Program-made: the position numbers and the translations under genes
Notes under the pieces: model-generated
Database searches by the model: none
What the model was told of the DNA's origin: nothing
The model's input: only the letters and a program-made list of their open reading frames with translations
Assembly (NCBI RefSeq): GCF_002207865.1
Contig: NZ_BDQM01000004.1
Location: forward strand, 62,001-126,000
Length of the DNA stretch: 64,000 nucleotides
DNA from: Colwellia marinimaniae
GTDB taxonomy: Bacteria; Pseudomonadota; Gammaproteobacteria; Enterobacterales; Alteromonadaceae
Direction of reading: 5' to 3'
In this document: in pieces, positions 8,629 through 18,859 of the stretch
How positions within the stretch are numbered: the stretch's first letter is position 1
Layout of the letters: every line of letters begins with the position of its first letter

Positions 8629-10497
8629 CTAGGATTTTTTAGTTTTTATGTAGTCATTAATTAAGTCGGCTAAAACGTTAAGCGGTACCGGACCATTTTT
8701 TAATACTACGTCATGAAATTCACGAATATCAAACTTGTCACCCAGCTGAACTTTGGCATGTTCGCGTAATTCAATTATTTTGTTCATACCAATTTTATAA
8801 GCAGTGGCTTGCGAAGGCATAACTACATGGCGTTCTACCATCTTAACTGCATCAGACATAGCGTTAGGGGTATTAGTTGCGTAATATTCTATACCTTCTT
8901 TTAGTGTCCATTTTTTTGTGTGAATACCGGTATCAACCACTAAACGACACGCGCGCCATAGTTCCATGGCTAAGCGACCAAAGTCAGAGTAAGGGTCTTG
9001 GTATAAGCCAATTTCTTTTGGGATCATCTCTGAATATAAGCCCCAACCTTCAGTATGGGCAGTATAACCACCAAATTTACGGAACATTGGAATGCCGGTT
9101 AATTCTTGCTTGATAGCTAATTGCATGTGATGTCCTGGAATACCTTCGTGGTACGCTAAAGCGGCCATTTGATAAATAGGCATAGCTTTCATGTCATAAA
9201 GATTGGCGTAATAAATACCCGGACGTGAGCCATCTGGAGCAGGGCGTTCATAAAACGCTTTACCGGCAGATTTCTCTCTAAAGCTTTCTACCGCTTTAAC
9301 TTTTAATGCCGCTTTGGGCTTGGTTAAAAACAAGCTATCTAGTCGACCTTCCATATCATCGATAAGTGCTACTGCTTCGTCGATATAGCGTTGTCTACCT
9401 TCAACGGTCGCCGGGTAATAAAATTGCTTGTCGTTACGCATAAAGTCGAAAAACTCGTTTAGACTGCCGTCAAAAGCGACTTTCTTCATGATGACGCGCA
9501 TTTCATCATGAATACGTGCAACTTCACTTAAGCCAATGTTATGAATTTGTTCTGAGGTTAAATCGGTGGTAGTAGTACGTTTTAAAGCATTGTTGTAAAA
9601 AGCTTCTCCGTCAGGGAATTTCCATGCACCATCACGAGTATCAGCTTTTTTCTCAAGGGCGGTTAAGTAGGTGACTAATTGCTCATAACCTGGTTTTAAA
9701 CTGTCGATTAATGCGGCTTTCACCTCGGTAATTAGAGTCGCCTTTTCGTCATCACTAATACTGAGTTTAGCTATTTTACCGGTGAAATCGGCAAATATCG
9801 TGCTGTTTTCTCCATCATCAAATGGCGCGCCGACTAGAATGTTTCTTGAATCTCTAATGACATGTGGAAAAACAAATTTAGGGGCAATAATGCCTTTTGC
9901 TTCGCGTAATTTTAGTTGCTCAACAAGTTGTACTAATAATTTATGCGCCCCGTGCACACGAGCAATATAATCTTGCGCTTCTTTTACATTACTGATGGAA
10001 TGTTGGTTAATTAAAAAGGCAGGTATTTGTGAATGAGTACCGTACATTTGATTAACCGGGTAACTATGAAAACGCCATTTATAATCGGCGATGTGATTTT
10101 CAAAGTTTTGAATGTATAAACTGCGACTTATTTTAGTTTGTGCATCAAGAGCGCTGACATCAATGGCTTGGATTAAGGCGAGGTTTTCTTTGGCTATGGC
10201 TAGCTCTTTGGCTGCGTTTTCTTCGGAAAGATCATGCCATTTGTCATAATCTTTTTTAATACCTAAATAAGTCTGTCTAACGGGGTCACGGTCAACGCCT
10301 TGCTGGAAAATAGTATCGAATAATTCATTCGCTTGCTCTGAGGCTGTTTGTGTTGTTAGCGCGGTTACATTAGCTGCGGCAGTTGCTTGCTTGTTATTAT
10401 CTTGTTGGGCAATTTTTTCTGCTGAGCAAGCACTCAATAAAGCCGTCGTAACAGCAACGACTAAGAGGGTTTTTTTAAAGGTCATACTATTTCTCAT
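8629..10497 (-). CDS. DUF885-family lipoprotein, putative zinc peptidase
   Basis: 622 residues. The N-terminus is a lipoprotein signal with lipobox LLSACS, so a periplasmic, membrane-anchored location is expected. The C-terminal half carries AYHEGIPGHHMQ (about 447), the HExxxHH-like zinc motif characteristic of DUF885, followed by an EGWGLYSE segment with a further glutamate. The family is predicted to contain metallopeptidases; the substrate is not known. A second ATG at 10485 would give MTFKKTLLV, an equally good signal-peptide start. It is transcribed divergently from the GNAT gene. Confidence 0.85.
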   Translation of the reverse strand: MRNSMTFKKTLLVVAVTTALLSACSAEKIAQQDNNKQATAAANVTALTTQTASEQANELFDTIFQQGVDRDPVRQTYLGIKKDYDKWHDLSEENAAKELAIAKENLALIQAIDVSALDAQTKISRSLYIQNFENHIADYKWRFHSYPVNQMYGTHSQIPAFLINQHSISNVKEAQDYIARVHGAHKLLVQLVEQLKLREAKGIIAPKFVFPHVIRDSRNILVGAPFDDGENSTIFADFTGKIAKLSISDDEKATLITEVKAALIDSLKPGYEQLVTYLTALEKKADTRDGAWKFPDGEAFYNNALKRTTTTDLTSEQIHNIGLSEVARIHDEMRVIMKKVAFDGSLNEFFDFMRNDKQFYYPATVEGRQRYIDEAVALIDDMEGRLDSLFLTKPKAALKVKAVESFREKSAGKAFYERPAPDGSRPGIYYANLYDMKAMPIYQMAALAYHEGIPGHHMQLAIKQELTGIPMFRKFGGYTAHTEGWGLYSEMIPKEIGLYQDPYSDFGRLAMELWRACRLVVDTGIHTKKWTLKEGIEYYATNTPNAMSDAVKMVERHVVMPSQATAYKIGMNKIIELREHAKVQLGDKFDIREFHDVVLKNGPVPLNVLADLINDYIKTKKS

Positions 10498-10664
10498 TCC
10501 ACTTATATAATTTGCATTGTTTCTAGTGTGCCCTAAGGTGTAGCACTAATTCAATGAAAGCTCGATAGATTGTTATATAATTACGACCAATAGGTGTTGT
10601 GCTCTGCACAAAAGAAGTAAACTTAGTGATAATCTTACTTCTAAGCGTAAATGGACACTCAAAC

Positions 10665-11132
10665 ATGAAATTTACCCTTGGCTTTCGAAAAGTTAAACAT
10701 GAAGATATAGATTTTTTGTTGTCATTACGTAGAAAAACCATGACCCAGCATTTGCTCGCGGCAGGTATTCGTATGACCGACGAACAACACTTAGTTCGCA
10801 TCAAAGAACATTTTTATGAAAGTCACATTATTTTGGCGGACCGTAAACCTATTGGTTTGCTCAAAATGGGTGTGGTGGCGCTTAATAATACCCATAAAAG
10901 CTTACACATTCGACAGATACAAATTATGCCTAAATACCAAGGTAAGGGCATAGGTAGTAAGGTGCTGACGGTAGTGAAAAAGCGGGCTTTGCAATTATGC
11001 TTACCGATCACCCTAAATGTTTTATTGAAAAATCCAGCGAGAGGTTTGTATCTTAGGCATGGTTTTCAAGTAGAGAAAAAAACTCGCTTGGAATATCTAT
11101 TACGTTGCCCATTAGAGGTGATTGCCGCTTAG
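10665..11132 (+). CDS. GNAT-family N-acetyltransferase
   Basis: 155 residues from the ATG at 10665, chosen because family homology begins at MKFTLGFRKVKHEDIDF; an upstream in-frame TTG at 10599 adds 22 residues with no GNAT character. Motif A is clear: RQIQIMPKYQGKGIGSKVL contains the Q-x-x-G-x-G acetyl-CoA pyrophosphate loop. The substrate is unknown. Converges with the M28 peptidase gene. Confidence 0.82.
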   Translation: MKFTLGFRKVKHEDIDFLLSLRRKTMTQHLLAAGIRMTDEQHLVRIKEHFYESHIILADRKPIGLLKMGVVALNNTHKSLHIRQIQIMPKYQGKGIGSKVLTVVKKRALQLCLPITLNVLLKNPARGLYLRHGFQVEKKTRLEYLLRCPLEVIAA

Positions 11133-11242
11133 TTTAAGCTAAGCAGCAACCCTTACTCTCGAACTAAGGAAACGAATTGCATAAAACGCCTAAGTAAAAT
11201 AGCGTGGTAAACTTACCGGGTTAAAGAGCCTAGTAACTGTCC

Positions 11243-12757
11243 TTAATAAATAAGTCCGTTACGTTTTACTTTATTTGGGTCAATACGTGAAGGGGTAATA
11301 GAGCCATCTACCAGTGGCGTAGTTGCGGTCGCTAGCATTCTAATGACTTGCAGCATTGACGGTAAGTTCAAGCTATTAATATCATCGCTGACTTGGTGAT
11401 AATGTTGATCCTTATCTAGTTGTGTACTGCTAAAACTATGTGCTGGTACCCCTAATCTAGCTAAGGTAGCATTATCTGAGCGATAAAATAAATTTTGTTT
11501 AGGATAAGGGTCGGCATAAATTTTTAAGTTTTGTGATGCTAGTGCCTGATTTAATTGCTCTCCTAAATTTGAGCGATCCATACCGGTCATCCACACAGTA
11601 CCTTCGCCAAATATCGCGGGCTTGCCAATCATCTCAATGTTGATCATGGCGGTAATTTGTTTTGGCTCTACCTGGGGAGAAAAATGACGTGAGCCAAAAC
11701 CGCCAATCTCTTCGGCACTAAAAGCCGCGAACATTAAGGTTCTTTCATTGTTGCCCATTATGGCAAAGTGATTGGCTAAATTGATAATGGCTGAAACACC
11801 TGATGCATCATCATCGGCGCCATTAAAAATTTCATTACCTGTTAGGGGAGTACTGTTAGGTGTCGTATCAACGCTGGGTTTAACACCTAGGTGATCATAA
11901 TGCGCTGAATAGAGCACAATTTCATGCGCTTTGCTTTTACCGGGTAAAATGCCAACGACATTACTTAAGCTGGTATCAGTAACTTTGGCTTTACCCTTAA
12001 CGGTAAAACGCTTTATTTGGCTGATATCTGTTAAGGCGATAACGATTACGCCACCGCTATCTGCAGTGGACTTTTCATCGACCAGTTTAGTTAGCCCACG
12101 AGCAAAATAACTTTGATAGCGTTTAAAACTTTTTTCATGTTTTGGGTGCAATAAAACTAAATGTTGACCGCCTTGGTGGTTTAGCTCACGTAGCGCTTTA
12201 CGTAAATTGTCGTTTTCACCAATCATGACAGTATTGACGGGAGAACGTTTTATTGATTGATTACCTTTTAGGGTATTACTGTCCCATAAAAAATCAATTT
12301 TTGTTGTTGCCATTGCTAACGATTCAGCAGCAATTTCTTGGCCATTAATTTCCACGCTAAGCGTATCGGGTATGATTTTCTGGAGCGAATAGTACTGTTT
12401 GAAATTGGGTGCGCTCGGTGCTGGGCTAAGACCTACCTCGTTAAAGCGTTTTGCGATAAAATCGGCGGCTTGGCGAATTTCTAAGGTAAAGTTATTACGG
12501 CCTTTGAGCGCATCACTGGCTAAATAGCTAACATCTTTGGTGATTTGCGCTAAGGTGATGGTGTTATCTACGCTAGCGGCGACACTTTTTTGAGTCTGAT
12601 CAGCACTGGGTGTAAAAATCGGCTCAGCATCGTGTGCTAGATTCACGTTGTTACAGCCGGTCAAAGATAAGCTGGCCAGTGAAATTAGGGTTATAGAGGT
12701 TGCTAGGGCAACAGGCTTAAAACGTTTATTCATCGTTGTTCGGGTCATCATTGTCAT
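11243..12757 (-). CDS. M28-family zinc aminopeptidase, lipoprotein
   Basis: 504 residues with a lipobox (LSLTGC) after a hydrophobic N-terminus. The di-zinc ligands of family M28 are visible in order: YSAHYDHLG (about 284), GADDDASGVSA (about 314), AAFSAEEIGGFGS (about 343, with the catalytic EE pair), and a late DQHYHQVSDD. Expected to be an exported aminopeptidase or carboxypeptidase anchored in a periplasm-facing membrane leaflet. The start is uncertain: ATG codons at 12757, 12748 and 12733 all precede the signal peptide. It lies 14 bp downstream of yaeQ. Confidence 0.88.
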   Translation of the reverse strand: MTMMTRTTMNKRFKPVALATSITLISLASLSLTGCNNVNLAHDAEPIFTPSADQTQKSVAASVDNTITLAQITKDVSYLASDALKGRNNFTLEIRQAADFIAKRFNEVGLSPAPSAPNFKQYYSLQKIIPDTLSVEINGQEIAAESLAMATTKIDFLWDSNTLKGNQSIKRSPVNTVMIGENDNLRKALRELNHQGGQHLVLLHPKHEKSFKRYQSYFARGLTKLVDEKSTADSGGVIVIALTDISQIKRFTVKGKAKVTDTSLSNVVGILPGKSKAHEIVLYSAHYDHLGVKPSVDTTPNSTPLTGNEIFNGADDDASGVSAIINLANHFAIMGNNERTLMFAAFSAEEIGGFGSRHFSPQVEPKQITAMINIEMIGKPAIFGEGTVWMTGMDRSNLGEQLNQALASQNLKIYADPYPKQNLFYRSDNATLARLGVPAHSFSSTQLDKDQHYHQVSDDINSLNLPSMLQVIRMLATATTPLVDGSITPSRIDPNKVKRNGLIY

Positions 12758-12771
12758 GAAAGGCGAGTCTC

Positions 12772-13305
12772 TTACTTGAGTTTTATGGTTTCAACCAAAA
12801 GGGTTTCTTCATCTGAAGTTAACCATAATTGACCATCTTGAATACTGCATTGAAAATCCATATTACGGCTAAGTAGCTTAACTAAAGCTTCACAGGTACT
12901 TGGCTCAAATTGCTCTATGGTTAAGCGCTCAAATTTATTCAGTTTTTGTTCAACTTGTGACCACCAGGTCTTTACACTGGTGCCATAACAATACAGCTTA
13001 ACCGCTTTTGCTTGATTACAGGCTTTCTTCAAGCGCTTTTCATCGAGCTGTCCTAGCTCAATCCACAGGTTAATTTCATCGCTGTAATTAACTTGCCAAA
13101 GTGCCGCTTCACTTTCATCACTCAAGCCTTTACCAAACCGTAAGTCTTGGTGAGCATTAAGGATAAAAGCCATTAAACGCACCATTAATCGTTGCGGTGT
13201 TTCAGAGGGATGTTGAGCAAGGGTAAGTTGCAAGCTATCGTAATAATTACGATCCATATCGGCAAGTTCGATATTAGCTTTATATATAGTCGCTTTAAGG
13301 GCCAT
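12772..13305 (-). CDS. yaeQ: YaeQ family protein
   Basis: 177 residues, the usual YaeQ length of about 180. The family N-terminus is clear: MALKATIYKANIELADMDR, then QHPSETPQRLMVRLMAF and GKGLSDESEAALW. YaeQ folds resemble a nuclease-like core; E. coli YaeQ was once reported to substitute for RfaH but a role is not settled. Followed closely by the M28 peptidase, likely co-transcribed. Confidence 0.9.
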   Translation of the reverse strand: MALKATIYKANIELADMDRNYYDSLQLTLAQHPSETPQRLMVRLMAFILNAHQDLRFGKGLSDESEAALWQVNYSDEINLWIELGQLDEKRLKKACNQAKAVKLYCYGTSVKTWWSQVEQKLNKFERLTIEQFEPSTCEALVKLLSRNMDFQCSIQDGQLWLTSDEETLLVETIKLK

Positions 13306-13552
13306 ATGTACTTAGAGGTAAGGAATAATGGCGGCTATCATAACAGCATGATGCTTATCTTGCCAAAAGTCAGTATAAGGCTTGGTAAGACTTATACTGA
13401 GCAGCAGGTAGTATACCTACTATTTGATTGATATTTATCAAGTGAATAATTAGGATAAGGATGATTTATTCTACTTATGGCTGGTTTTAAAGCATGATAA
13501 AGCCAGTGATAAATTTTACATTATTTTATAATGAAACCTTTGAGAGGCGTAC

Positions 13553-14683
13553 ATGACAATCCAATCTTTTTTTCCACCGCAACGTACTTTAATGGGTCCA
13601 GGACCATCAGATGTGAGTCCCCGTGTTTTATCTGCGCTGGCAAGGCCGACCATAGGACACCTTGACCCTTGTTTTATCGGTATGATGGATGAAATAAAAG
13701 AATTACTGCAATATGCTTTTCAAACTAAAAACAACTTTACCATGGCGGTATCTGCTCCCGGCTCTGCCGGTATGGAAACGTGTTTTGTTAACTTGCTGAC
13801 GGTAAATGATACTGTGGTTGTTTGTGTTAATGGCGTATTTGGCCTGCGCATGATTGAAAATGTTAATCGTATTGGTGCCAAATTGGTGGTTGTTGAGGGA
13901 GAATGGGGCAGAGCGGTGCAACCATCTGCTTTAGAGGCAGCTTTACAAGCCAACCCACAAGCCAATTTTGTCGCCTTTGTTCATGCAGAAACTTCAACGG
14001 GGGCGTTATCAGATGCCAAAGCGTTATGCGCTATTGCCAAGCAATATGATTGTTTAACCATAGTTGATGCGGTGACATCACTTGGTGGTGTTGAACTTCG
14101 CGTTGATGAATGGCAAATAGATGCCGTGTATTCAGGTAGTCAAAAATGTTTATCTTGTGTTCCTGGTTTATCACCGGTGAGTTTTAGTGATAAAGCCGTC
14201 GCGGTCATTCAAAATCGCAGCACGGCTGTGCAAAGTTGGTTTTTAGATCAAACACTGGTAATGGGCTATTGGTCAGGAGCAGGTAAACGCAGTTATCACC
14301 ATACCGCCCCGGTTAATTCTTTATATGCCTTGCATGAATCATTAGTGATATTACAAAATGAAGGCTTGGAAAATAGCTGGGCTAGACATAAAGCCATGCA
14401 TGATAAATTAAGTGTTGGTTTAAGGGATTTAGGGCTAGATTTTATTGTGCCAGAATCCGAGCGCTTACCGCAGCTTAATGCGGTAACTATTCCTCAAGGT
14501 GTTGATGATGTCAAAGTACGACAGTTTTTATTAAATGAATATAATTTAGAAATTGGCGCAGGTTTAGGTGCTTTTGCTGGTAAAGCATGGCGTATTGGTT
14601 TAATGGGCTATGCGGCACGTAATGAAAATGTTGTCTTGTGTTTAGCGGCGCTAAAAGAAGCTTTAAAGCCGGAGAGACAGTAG
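13553..14683 (+). CDS. Class V aminotransferase, alanine/serine--glyoxylate type
   Basis: 376 residues. The start LMGPGPSDVSPRVLSAL and GHLDPCFIGMMDEI are hallmarks of alanine-glyoxylate / serine-glyoxylate aminotransferases. The PLP lysine is in YSGSQKCLSCVPG (about 198), with IVDAVTSLGG supplying the pyridine-contacting aspartate and RIGLMGYAA near the C-terminus. It probably converts glyoxylate to glycine with alanine or serine as donor; which donor cannot be decided by eye. Preceded by a GAGAGG-like ribosome site and followed by a bidirectional terminator. Confidence 0.85.
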   Translation: MTIQSFFPPQRTLMGPGPSDVSPRVLSALARPTIGHLDPCFIGMMDEIKELLQYAFQTKNNFTMAVSAPGSAGMETCFVNLLTVNDTVVVCVNGVFGLRMIENVNRIGAKLVVVEGEWGRAVQPSALEAALQANPQANFVAFVHAETSTGALSDAKALCAIAKQYDCLTIVDAVTSLGGVELRVDEWQIDAVYSGSQKCLSCVPGLSPVSFSDKAVAVIQNRSTAVQSWFLDQTLVMGYWSGAGKRSYHHTAPVNSLYALHESLVILQNEGLENSWARHKAMHDKLSVGLRDLGLDFIVPESERLPQLNAVTIPQGVDDVKVRQFLLNEYNLEIGAGLGAFAGKAWRIGLMGYAARNENVVLCLAALKEALKPERQ

Positions 14684-14742
14684 CCACATAAGCAGTAAGC
14701 CAGCCATATAATGCTGCTAAAACTGTTGAGCTAACTAAAAAG

Positions 14743-14770
14743 CCCGCTACTGAACTTTGTCGGTAGCGGG
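14743..14770. terminator. Bidirectional terminator between aminotransferase and gloA
   Basis: CCCGCTAC and GTAGCGGG form an 8-bp stem. The plus-strand side is followed by ATTTGTTCTTT; the minus-strand side by CTTTTTAG. It lies between two convergent genes. Confidence 0.75.
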
Positions 14771-14829
14771 ATTTGTTCTTTATTCATCGCTATCAGTACT
14801 CGCTAGGGTATTGATTTATGGGTAACCGT

Positions 14830-15249
14830 TTACCAACTGCCGCTGTTTTTCATGCTTAACCACGGCTCTTGCGGCGCTAAAGCGCCATTTTTTTGCAATA
14901 ACTCGATAGCGATACCATCGGGTGAGTTAATAAAGGCCATACGTCCACAACGTGGCGGTCTATTAATAGTTATGCCTGCGTCTTGTAATTTTTGACACGT
15001 TTTATATATATCATCGACTTCAAAAGCTAGGTGGCCGAAGCTGCGTCCTGCAGAGTATTCTTCAGTAGAGCCCCAGTTGTAAGTCAATTCAACCTCTGGG
15101 CCGCCGATTTCGGTGGCTAAATAAACTAAGGTAAATTTACCCGCGGCTACTTCACTGCGTCTTGTTTCAATTAAGCCAAGTTTATTGATATAAAAATCGA
15201 GTGATTGATCTAAATCACGGACACGTACCATGGTATGTAAAAATTTCAT
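14830..15249 (-). CDS. gloA: Glyoxalase I (lactoylglutathione lyase)
   Basis: 139 residues from the ATG at 15249, preceded by GAGAG; the frame extends upstream but the extension runs over a tandem repeat and is not family-like. All four metal ligands known for E. coli GloA are present: His5 in MKFLH, Glu in GPEVELTYN, His in [11 protein letters not shown], and Glu in IAIELLQ. It isomerises the methylglyoxal-glutathione hemithioacetal to lactoylglutathione. The short bacterial form suggests a nickel/cobalt-dependent enzyme. Confidence 0.9.
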   Translation of the reverse strand: MKFLHTMVRVRDLDQSLDFYINKLGLIETRRSEVAAGKFTLVYLATEIGGPEVELTYNWGSTEEYSAGRSFGHLAFEVDDIYKTCQKLQDAGITINRPPRCGRMAFINSPDGIAIELLQKNGALAPQEPWLSMKNSGSW

Positions 15250-15313
15250 AAGGCTCTCTACTTTTAAGGTTAAGTTCGGTCTAAAGGCGTTTCCAATTCC
15301 AATTGAAGCCTGC

Positions 15314-15351
15314 ACTTTGAAGTCTGTACTTTGAAGTCTATACTTTGAAGT
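15314..15351. repeat. 14-bp tandem repeat upstream of gloA
   Basis: ACTTTGAAGTCTGT (15314-15327), ACTTTGAAGTCTAT (15328-15341) and a partial ACTTTGAAGT (15342-15351). It lies 65-102 bp before the gloA start, where it could affect promoter spacing. Confidence 0.75.
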
Positions 15352-15428
15352 AACAATGGTATATCGGTATATCACCTCGCTAAACCGAGTTAATTGGCAT
15401 TCAACGTGTTGTTTATCAATAGCCGCTA

Positions 15429-16088
15429 TCAGCTGGTCTTTTCTTTAAACTCACATAAATCTTCAATGATACAAGCGCCACATTTAGGTTTTTTCGCGGT
15501 ACAGATGTAACGACCATGCAAGATGAACCAATGATGTAAGTTAAACATAAACTCTGTTTTTCGTGGTGTTAGTTTTATTATATTGGCTTCAACCTGGTCA
15601 ACATTTTTACCTGGAGCATATCTAGTTCGGTTAGCAAGCCGATATATATGAGTATCGACAGCTAAAAAATATTTGCCTTCATTATCTTTTAGCCAGCCAA
15701 AGGCGGTATTTAATACCACATTCGCCGTTTTTCGACCTACCCCTGGTAATGCTTCTAATGCCGCTCTATTTTCGGGTACTTCACCACCGTGTAAGTCCAC
15801 TAACATTTGACAAGTTTTTATGGTATTAGCGGCTTTGGTATTAAACAAACCAATGGTTTTGATATAGCTTTTTAAACCATCAAGGCCTAGGTCTAAAATA
15901 GCTTGTGGTGTATTGGCAACAGGGTAGAGCTTATCGGTGGCTTTATTGACACCAACATCCGTTGCTTGTGCTGAAAGTAATACGGCAATAAGCAGTTCAA
16001 ACGGGCTAGAAAAGTTTAATTCTGTCGTTGGCTCTGGATTCTCATCACGCAGCCGCGTTAACATTTCTAAGCGTTTCTCTTTATTCAT
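15429..16088 (-). CDS. nth: Endonuclease III, DNA glycosylase/AP lyase
   Basis: 219 residues. The helix-hairpin-helix [12 protein letters not shown] holds the catalytic lysine and AVDTHIYRL the catalytic aspartate. The C-terminal 4Fe-4S loop is complete as C-x6-C-x2-C-x5-C ([17 protein letters not shown]). Compared with E. coli Nth there are about seven extra residues (KDNEGKY region) between NTAFGW and AVDTH. It removes oxidised pyrimidines in base excision repair. It is last in the rsxABCDGE-nth order known from E. coli. Confidence 0.95.
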   Translation of the reverse strand: MNKEKRLEMLTRLRDENPEPTTELNFSSPFELLIAVLLSAQATDVGVNKATDKLYPVANTPQAILDLGLDGLKSYIKTIGLFNTKAANTIKTCQMLVDLHGGEVPENRAALEALPGVGRKTANVVLNTAFGWLKDNEGKYFLAVDTHIYRLANRTRYAPGKNVDQVEANIIKLTPRKTEFMFNLHHWFILHGRYICTAKKPKCGACIIEDLCEFKEKTS

Positions 16089-16182
16089 GGCTTTGCTCTT
16101 CTCTATTTCTCTTTACTGTCTTGGCTGCTTGGTGATTTGTTATTGATTGTTCTTTATTAATGGCTCTTTAATAATATTGGCG

Positions 16183-16983
16183 CTACGAGTCAAAATTTAC
16201 CCGTACTCGTTCAATAACTAGGTCAGTATCGGCCACTTCTTTAGCTTTTATATGGCTATCAATGGTGTTTTTAAGTGCAATTAAAAACCCCATGGCGATA
16301 AAGGCTCCGGGTGGTAAAATCGCAAGTAAGAACTGACTATCAAGTTGCATCACTTCAATTCGAAGTACACTTGCCCAGTCACCTAGTAATAAGTCTGCGC
16401 CATCAAAGAGGGTACCTTGCCCTAGTACCTCTCTTATTACGCCTAATATAATTAATATAATGGCGAAGCCTAGCCCCATCATAAGTCCATCAAAAGCGGA
16501 TTGTTTAACCGGATTTTTTGACGCATAAGCTTCTGCTCGACCAATAATGGCGCAGTTAGTGACAATCAACGGCAGGAAGATGCCTAAAGATTGGTAAATA
16601 CCATAGGCATAGGCATTCATCAGCAATTGCACACAGGTGACAAAAGCGGCAATGATCAAGACAAAAATGGGTATACGAATTTCTTTAGGTACCCAATGGC
16701 GGATTGCCGATACAGTAACATTTGAACAAACAAGTACCAGCAGTGTCGCCAAGCCAAGACCTAGCGCATTAGTCACAGTTGACGTTACTGCCAGCAAAGG
16801 ACACAAACCAAGTAGTTGTACTAAGCCAGGGTTATTTTTCCATAACCCTTGTAGGGCTAATTCTTTATATTCTGCTTTAAGATCCACTGCGGCTTGTGAT
16901 TTTTCAGCCGCTTTTTCCTGCTCATCCAGGTCGTCAGCAATATCCGCTGCCTTACTGTTTTGTGGGGCTATATCATTGCTCAT
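16183..16983 (-). CDS. rsxE: Rsx/Rnf electron transport complex subunit E
   Basis: The start at ATG 16983 has GAGG eight bases upstream and overlaps the rsxG end by 11 bp; an ATG at 16995 is also in frame. The protein has about six membrane spans and strong family blocks ([51 protein letters not shown]). The N-terminal cytoplasmic tail is about 30-40 residues longer than in E. coli and rich in Ala, Asp and Glu. RsxE is a paralogue of RsxA; together they form the membrane core that binds a 2Fe-2S cluster. Confidence 0.95.
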   Translation of the reverse strand: MSNDIAPQNSKAADIADDLDEQEKAAEKSQAAVDLKAEYKELALQGLWKNNPGLVQLLGLCPLLAVTSTVTNALGLGLATLLVLVCSNVTVSAIRHWVPKEIRIPIFVLIIAAFVTCVQLLMNAYAYGIYQSLGIFLPLIVTNCAIIGRAEAYASKNPVKQSAFDGLMMGLGFAIILIILGVIREVLGQGTLFDGADLLLGDWASVLRIEVMQLDSQFLLAILPPGAFIAMGFLIALKNTIDSHIKAKEVADTDLVIERVRVNFDS

Positions 16984-17728
16984 TTTCAGCCTCATGCTTT
17001 ATGGGGGTCGATGTTGATTTTAGTTTATCTTCGCCACAAGCATTAGGGCGAGTTAATAAACTTGCTTTATTTTTAGTAAAGTAAATTAGGGTATTTTTAA
17101 CCCCGTCTACTATTGCACGTGGGGTAATGGTCGCTCCGGTAAATTGATCGAACATACCATTATCTTTACTTACCGCCCAGCGGCTATCGTCTTCTGACAG
17201 CATGCGTTTACCGGTAAAACTGGTAATCCAGTTACTTTTTCTAATTTCAATTTTGTCACCTAAACCAGGGGTTTCTTGGTGTTTGAGCACTCGAACACCA
17301 CTGACACTGCCGTCATTGTTGATCGCCATAATAAAATCAATGTTGCCATTGTAGCCTTTTGGTGCGGTACTGGTCATGGCCACCGCAATGACTTGTCCAG
17401 CTTTTCTAGCGATATAAGCCGTGTGGACTTTATTTATGCCTAGCTCAGGAGCACTTATCATAATACAGTCATTGGCGATGTCATTGTCATAACGACTCGG
17501 CTCTATAATGCTATGTAAGGTCTTTAATAAATATATTTGCTCTTGTTGTTTTATGCGTTCTTTAGTCAGTTCGCTGACTAAACCCACAGCAAAAGTACAA
17601 GCGATGGCAAAGAGCGCAAGAATTTTTGTGTTTTTAGAGATGGCAATAGTTAGAGCAGATTTTTCCACGACATTTTTAGTCGGCTTAGTGCTGCTTTTTT
17701 TGGGGATATCATTATCTGAATTAGACAT
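16973..17728 (-). CDS. rsxG: Rsx/Rnf complex subunit G (FMN-bearing)
   Basis: 251 residues from the ATG at 17728, which shares a base with the rsxD stop (TGATG); GGGAG lies seven bases before it, and a GTG one codon upstream is possible. One N-terminal membrane anchor (about 35-55) is followed by a periplasmic domain. The FMN attachment motif S/TGATxxP is seen as [15 protein letters not shown], with the threonine that carries covalent FMN. The poly-Ser/Lys/Thr N-terminal tail is longer than in E. coli. Confidence 0.95.
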   Translation of the reverse strand: MSNSDNDIPKKSSTKPTKNVVEKSALTIAISKNTKILALFAIACTFAVGLVSELTKERIKQQEQIYLLKTLHSIIEPSRYDNDIANDCIMISAPELGINKVHTAYIARKAGQVIAVAMTSTAPKGYNGNIDFIMAINNDGSVSGVRVLKHQETPGLGDKIEIRKSNWITSFTGKRMLSEDDSRWAVSKDNGMFDQFTGATITPRAIVDGVKNTLIYFTKNKASLLTRPNACGEDKLKSTSTPIKHEAENEQ

Positions 17729-18789
17729 CACTTATCTCCCTTTAGGTGACCATAAGTCCGCGGGCGAGTATATTGATCAATCAAGGGCGCCGACATGTTA
17801 CAGAGTAAAATAGCAAAAGCAATACCATCAGGATAGCCACCAGCGGTGCGAATTAAATAGACTAACAGTCCAGCAAGTAAACCAACGATGATACGACCTT
17901 TAGTACTGGTAGCGCCAGTAACCGGGTCGGTTAAAATAAAGAATGCCCCGAGCATGGTTGCGCCAGAAAACCAGTGAAACATAGTGGAAGCACTGCTATC
18001 AGGGCTCATACTATAGCCGATAAAAGAACAGATAAATAAACTGATTAAAAAGCTAACCGGTGTTTGCCATGCAATGGCTTTTTTAAAGATAAGAAAAAGC
18101 CCACCCAATAAAAAGCCAGCATTTATCCATTCCCAGCCTAAAGCGAAATTATCACCGAACACTGGATTGTTAAGACTTTCCAATACGGTCAAACCTTGGT
18201 TAATGTTTGTTTTAAGGGTATCAAGGGGGGTTGCCATGGTGATACCGTCAAGGGTGTTACGCACTTGTTCTACTGAATAACCTTCAACGGTAAAGCCCGT
18301 TAAAATGGTAGTTAAGGTGTTGGTAAAATTTAAATCAACAGCCACTAAACTCAAGGGTGGTTGCCAGAGTGTCATCTGCAAAGGAAAAGACACCAACAAC
18401 ATGACATAACCAGCCATGGCAGGGTTGAATGGGTTATGACCAAGGCCACCATATAGCTGTTTAACAATGACAATGGCAAAAATCGTACCAATAACCGAAA
18501 TCCACCAAGGGGCTAATGCCGGTAAACATATACCGAGCAATAAAGCGGTTAATAAGGCACTACCATCGAGTAATTCATGGGCAATAGGTTTTTTACGCAG
18601 TGACAGCACGGTAAATTCACAAACCAGTGCCGTTATCATGGCTATGCCAATATGAATTAAATTTCCCCAACCAAAGAAATACCATTGCGCTAAAATGCCA
18701 GGCAGGGTGGCGTAAATAACCAAACGCATTAAATTAGGTGTTTTTGTTTGGTTATGGTTATGTGGTGAACTTGCTATCCAAAATGCCAT
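17728..18789 (-). CDS. rsxD: Rsx/Rnf complex subunit D (FMN-bearing membrane protein)
   Basis: 353 residues, mostly hydrophobic, with about nine spans. The FMN threonine motif is in DGITMATPLDTL. GGLGHNPFNPAMAGYVML and FFILTDPVTGATSTKGR are conserved RnfD blocks. It couples electron flow from RsxC to RsxG with ion movement. It is separated by 70 bp from rsxC and overlaps rsxG. Confidence 0.95.
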   Translation of the reverse strand: MAFWIASSPHNHNQTKTPNLMRLVIYATLPGILAQWYFFGWGNLIHIGIAMITALVCEFTVLSLRKKPIAHELLDGSALLTALLLGICLPALAPWWISVIGTIFAIVIVKQLYGGLGHNPFNPAMAGYVMLLVSFPLQMTLWQPPLSLVAVDLNFTNTLTTILTGFTVEGYSVEQVRNTLDGITMATPLDTLKTNINQGLTVLESLNNPVFGDNFALGWEWINAGFLLGGLFLIFKKAIAWQTPVSFLISLFICSFIGYSMSPDSSASTMFHWFSGATMLGAFFILTDPVTGATSTKGRIIVGLLAGLLVYLIRTAGGYPDGIAFAILLCNMSAPLIDQYTRPRTYGHLKGDK

Positions 18790-18859
18790 TATTTATGTCG
18801 ACTCGTCGGGTTGTTTAGCTGATAATTTTTATTCAAGTTTGTTTTTTTGTTACTCATGT

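Noticed and set aside
11128..11145. GCTTAG...CTAAGC hairpin overlapping the GNAT stop as a terminator
   Set aside because: Short six-base stem overlapping coding sequence and no T-run.
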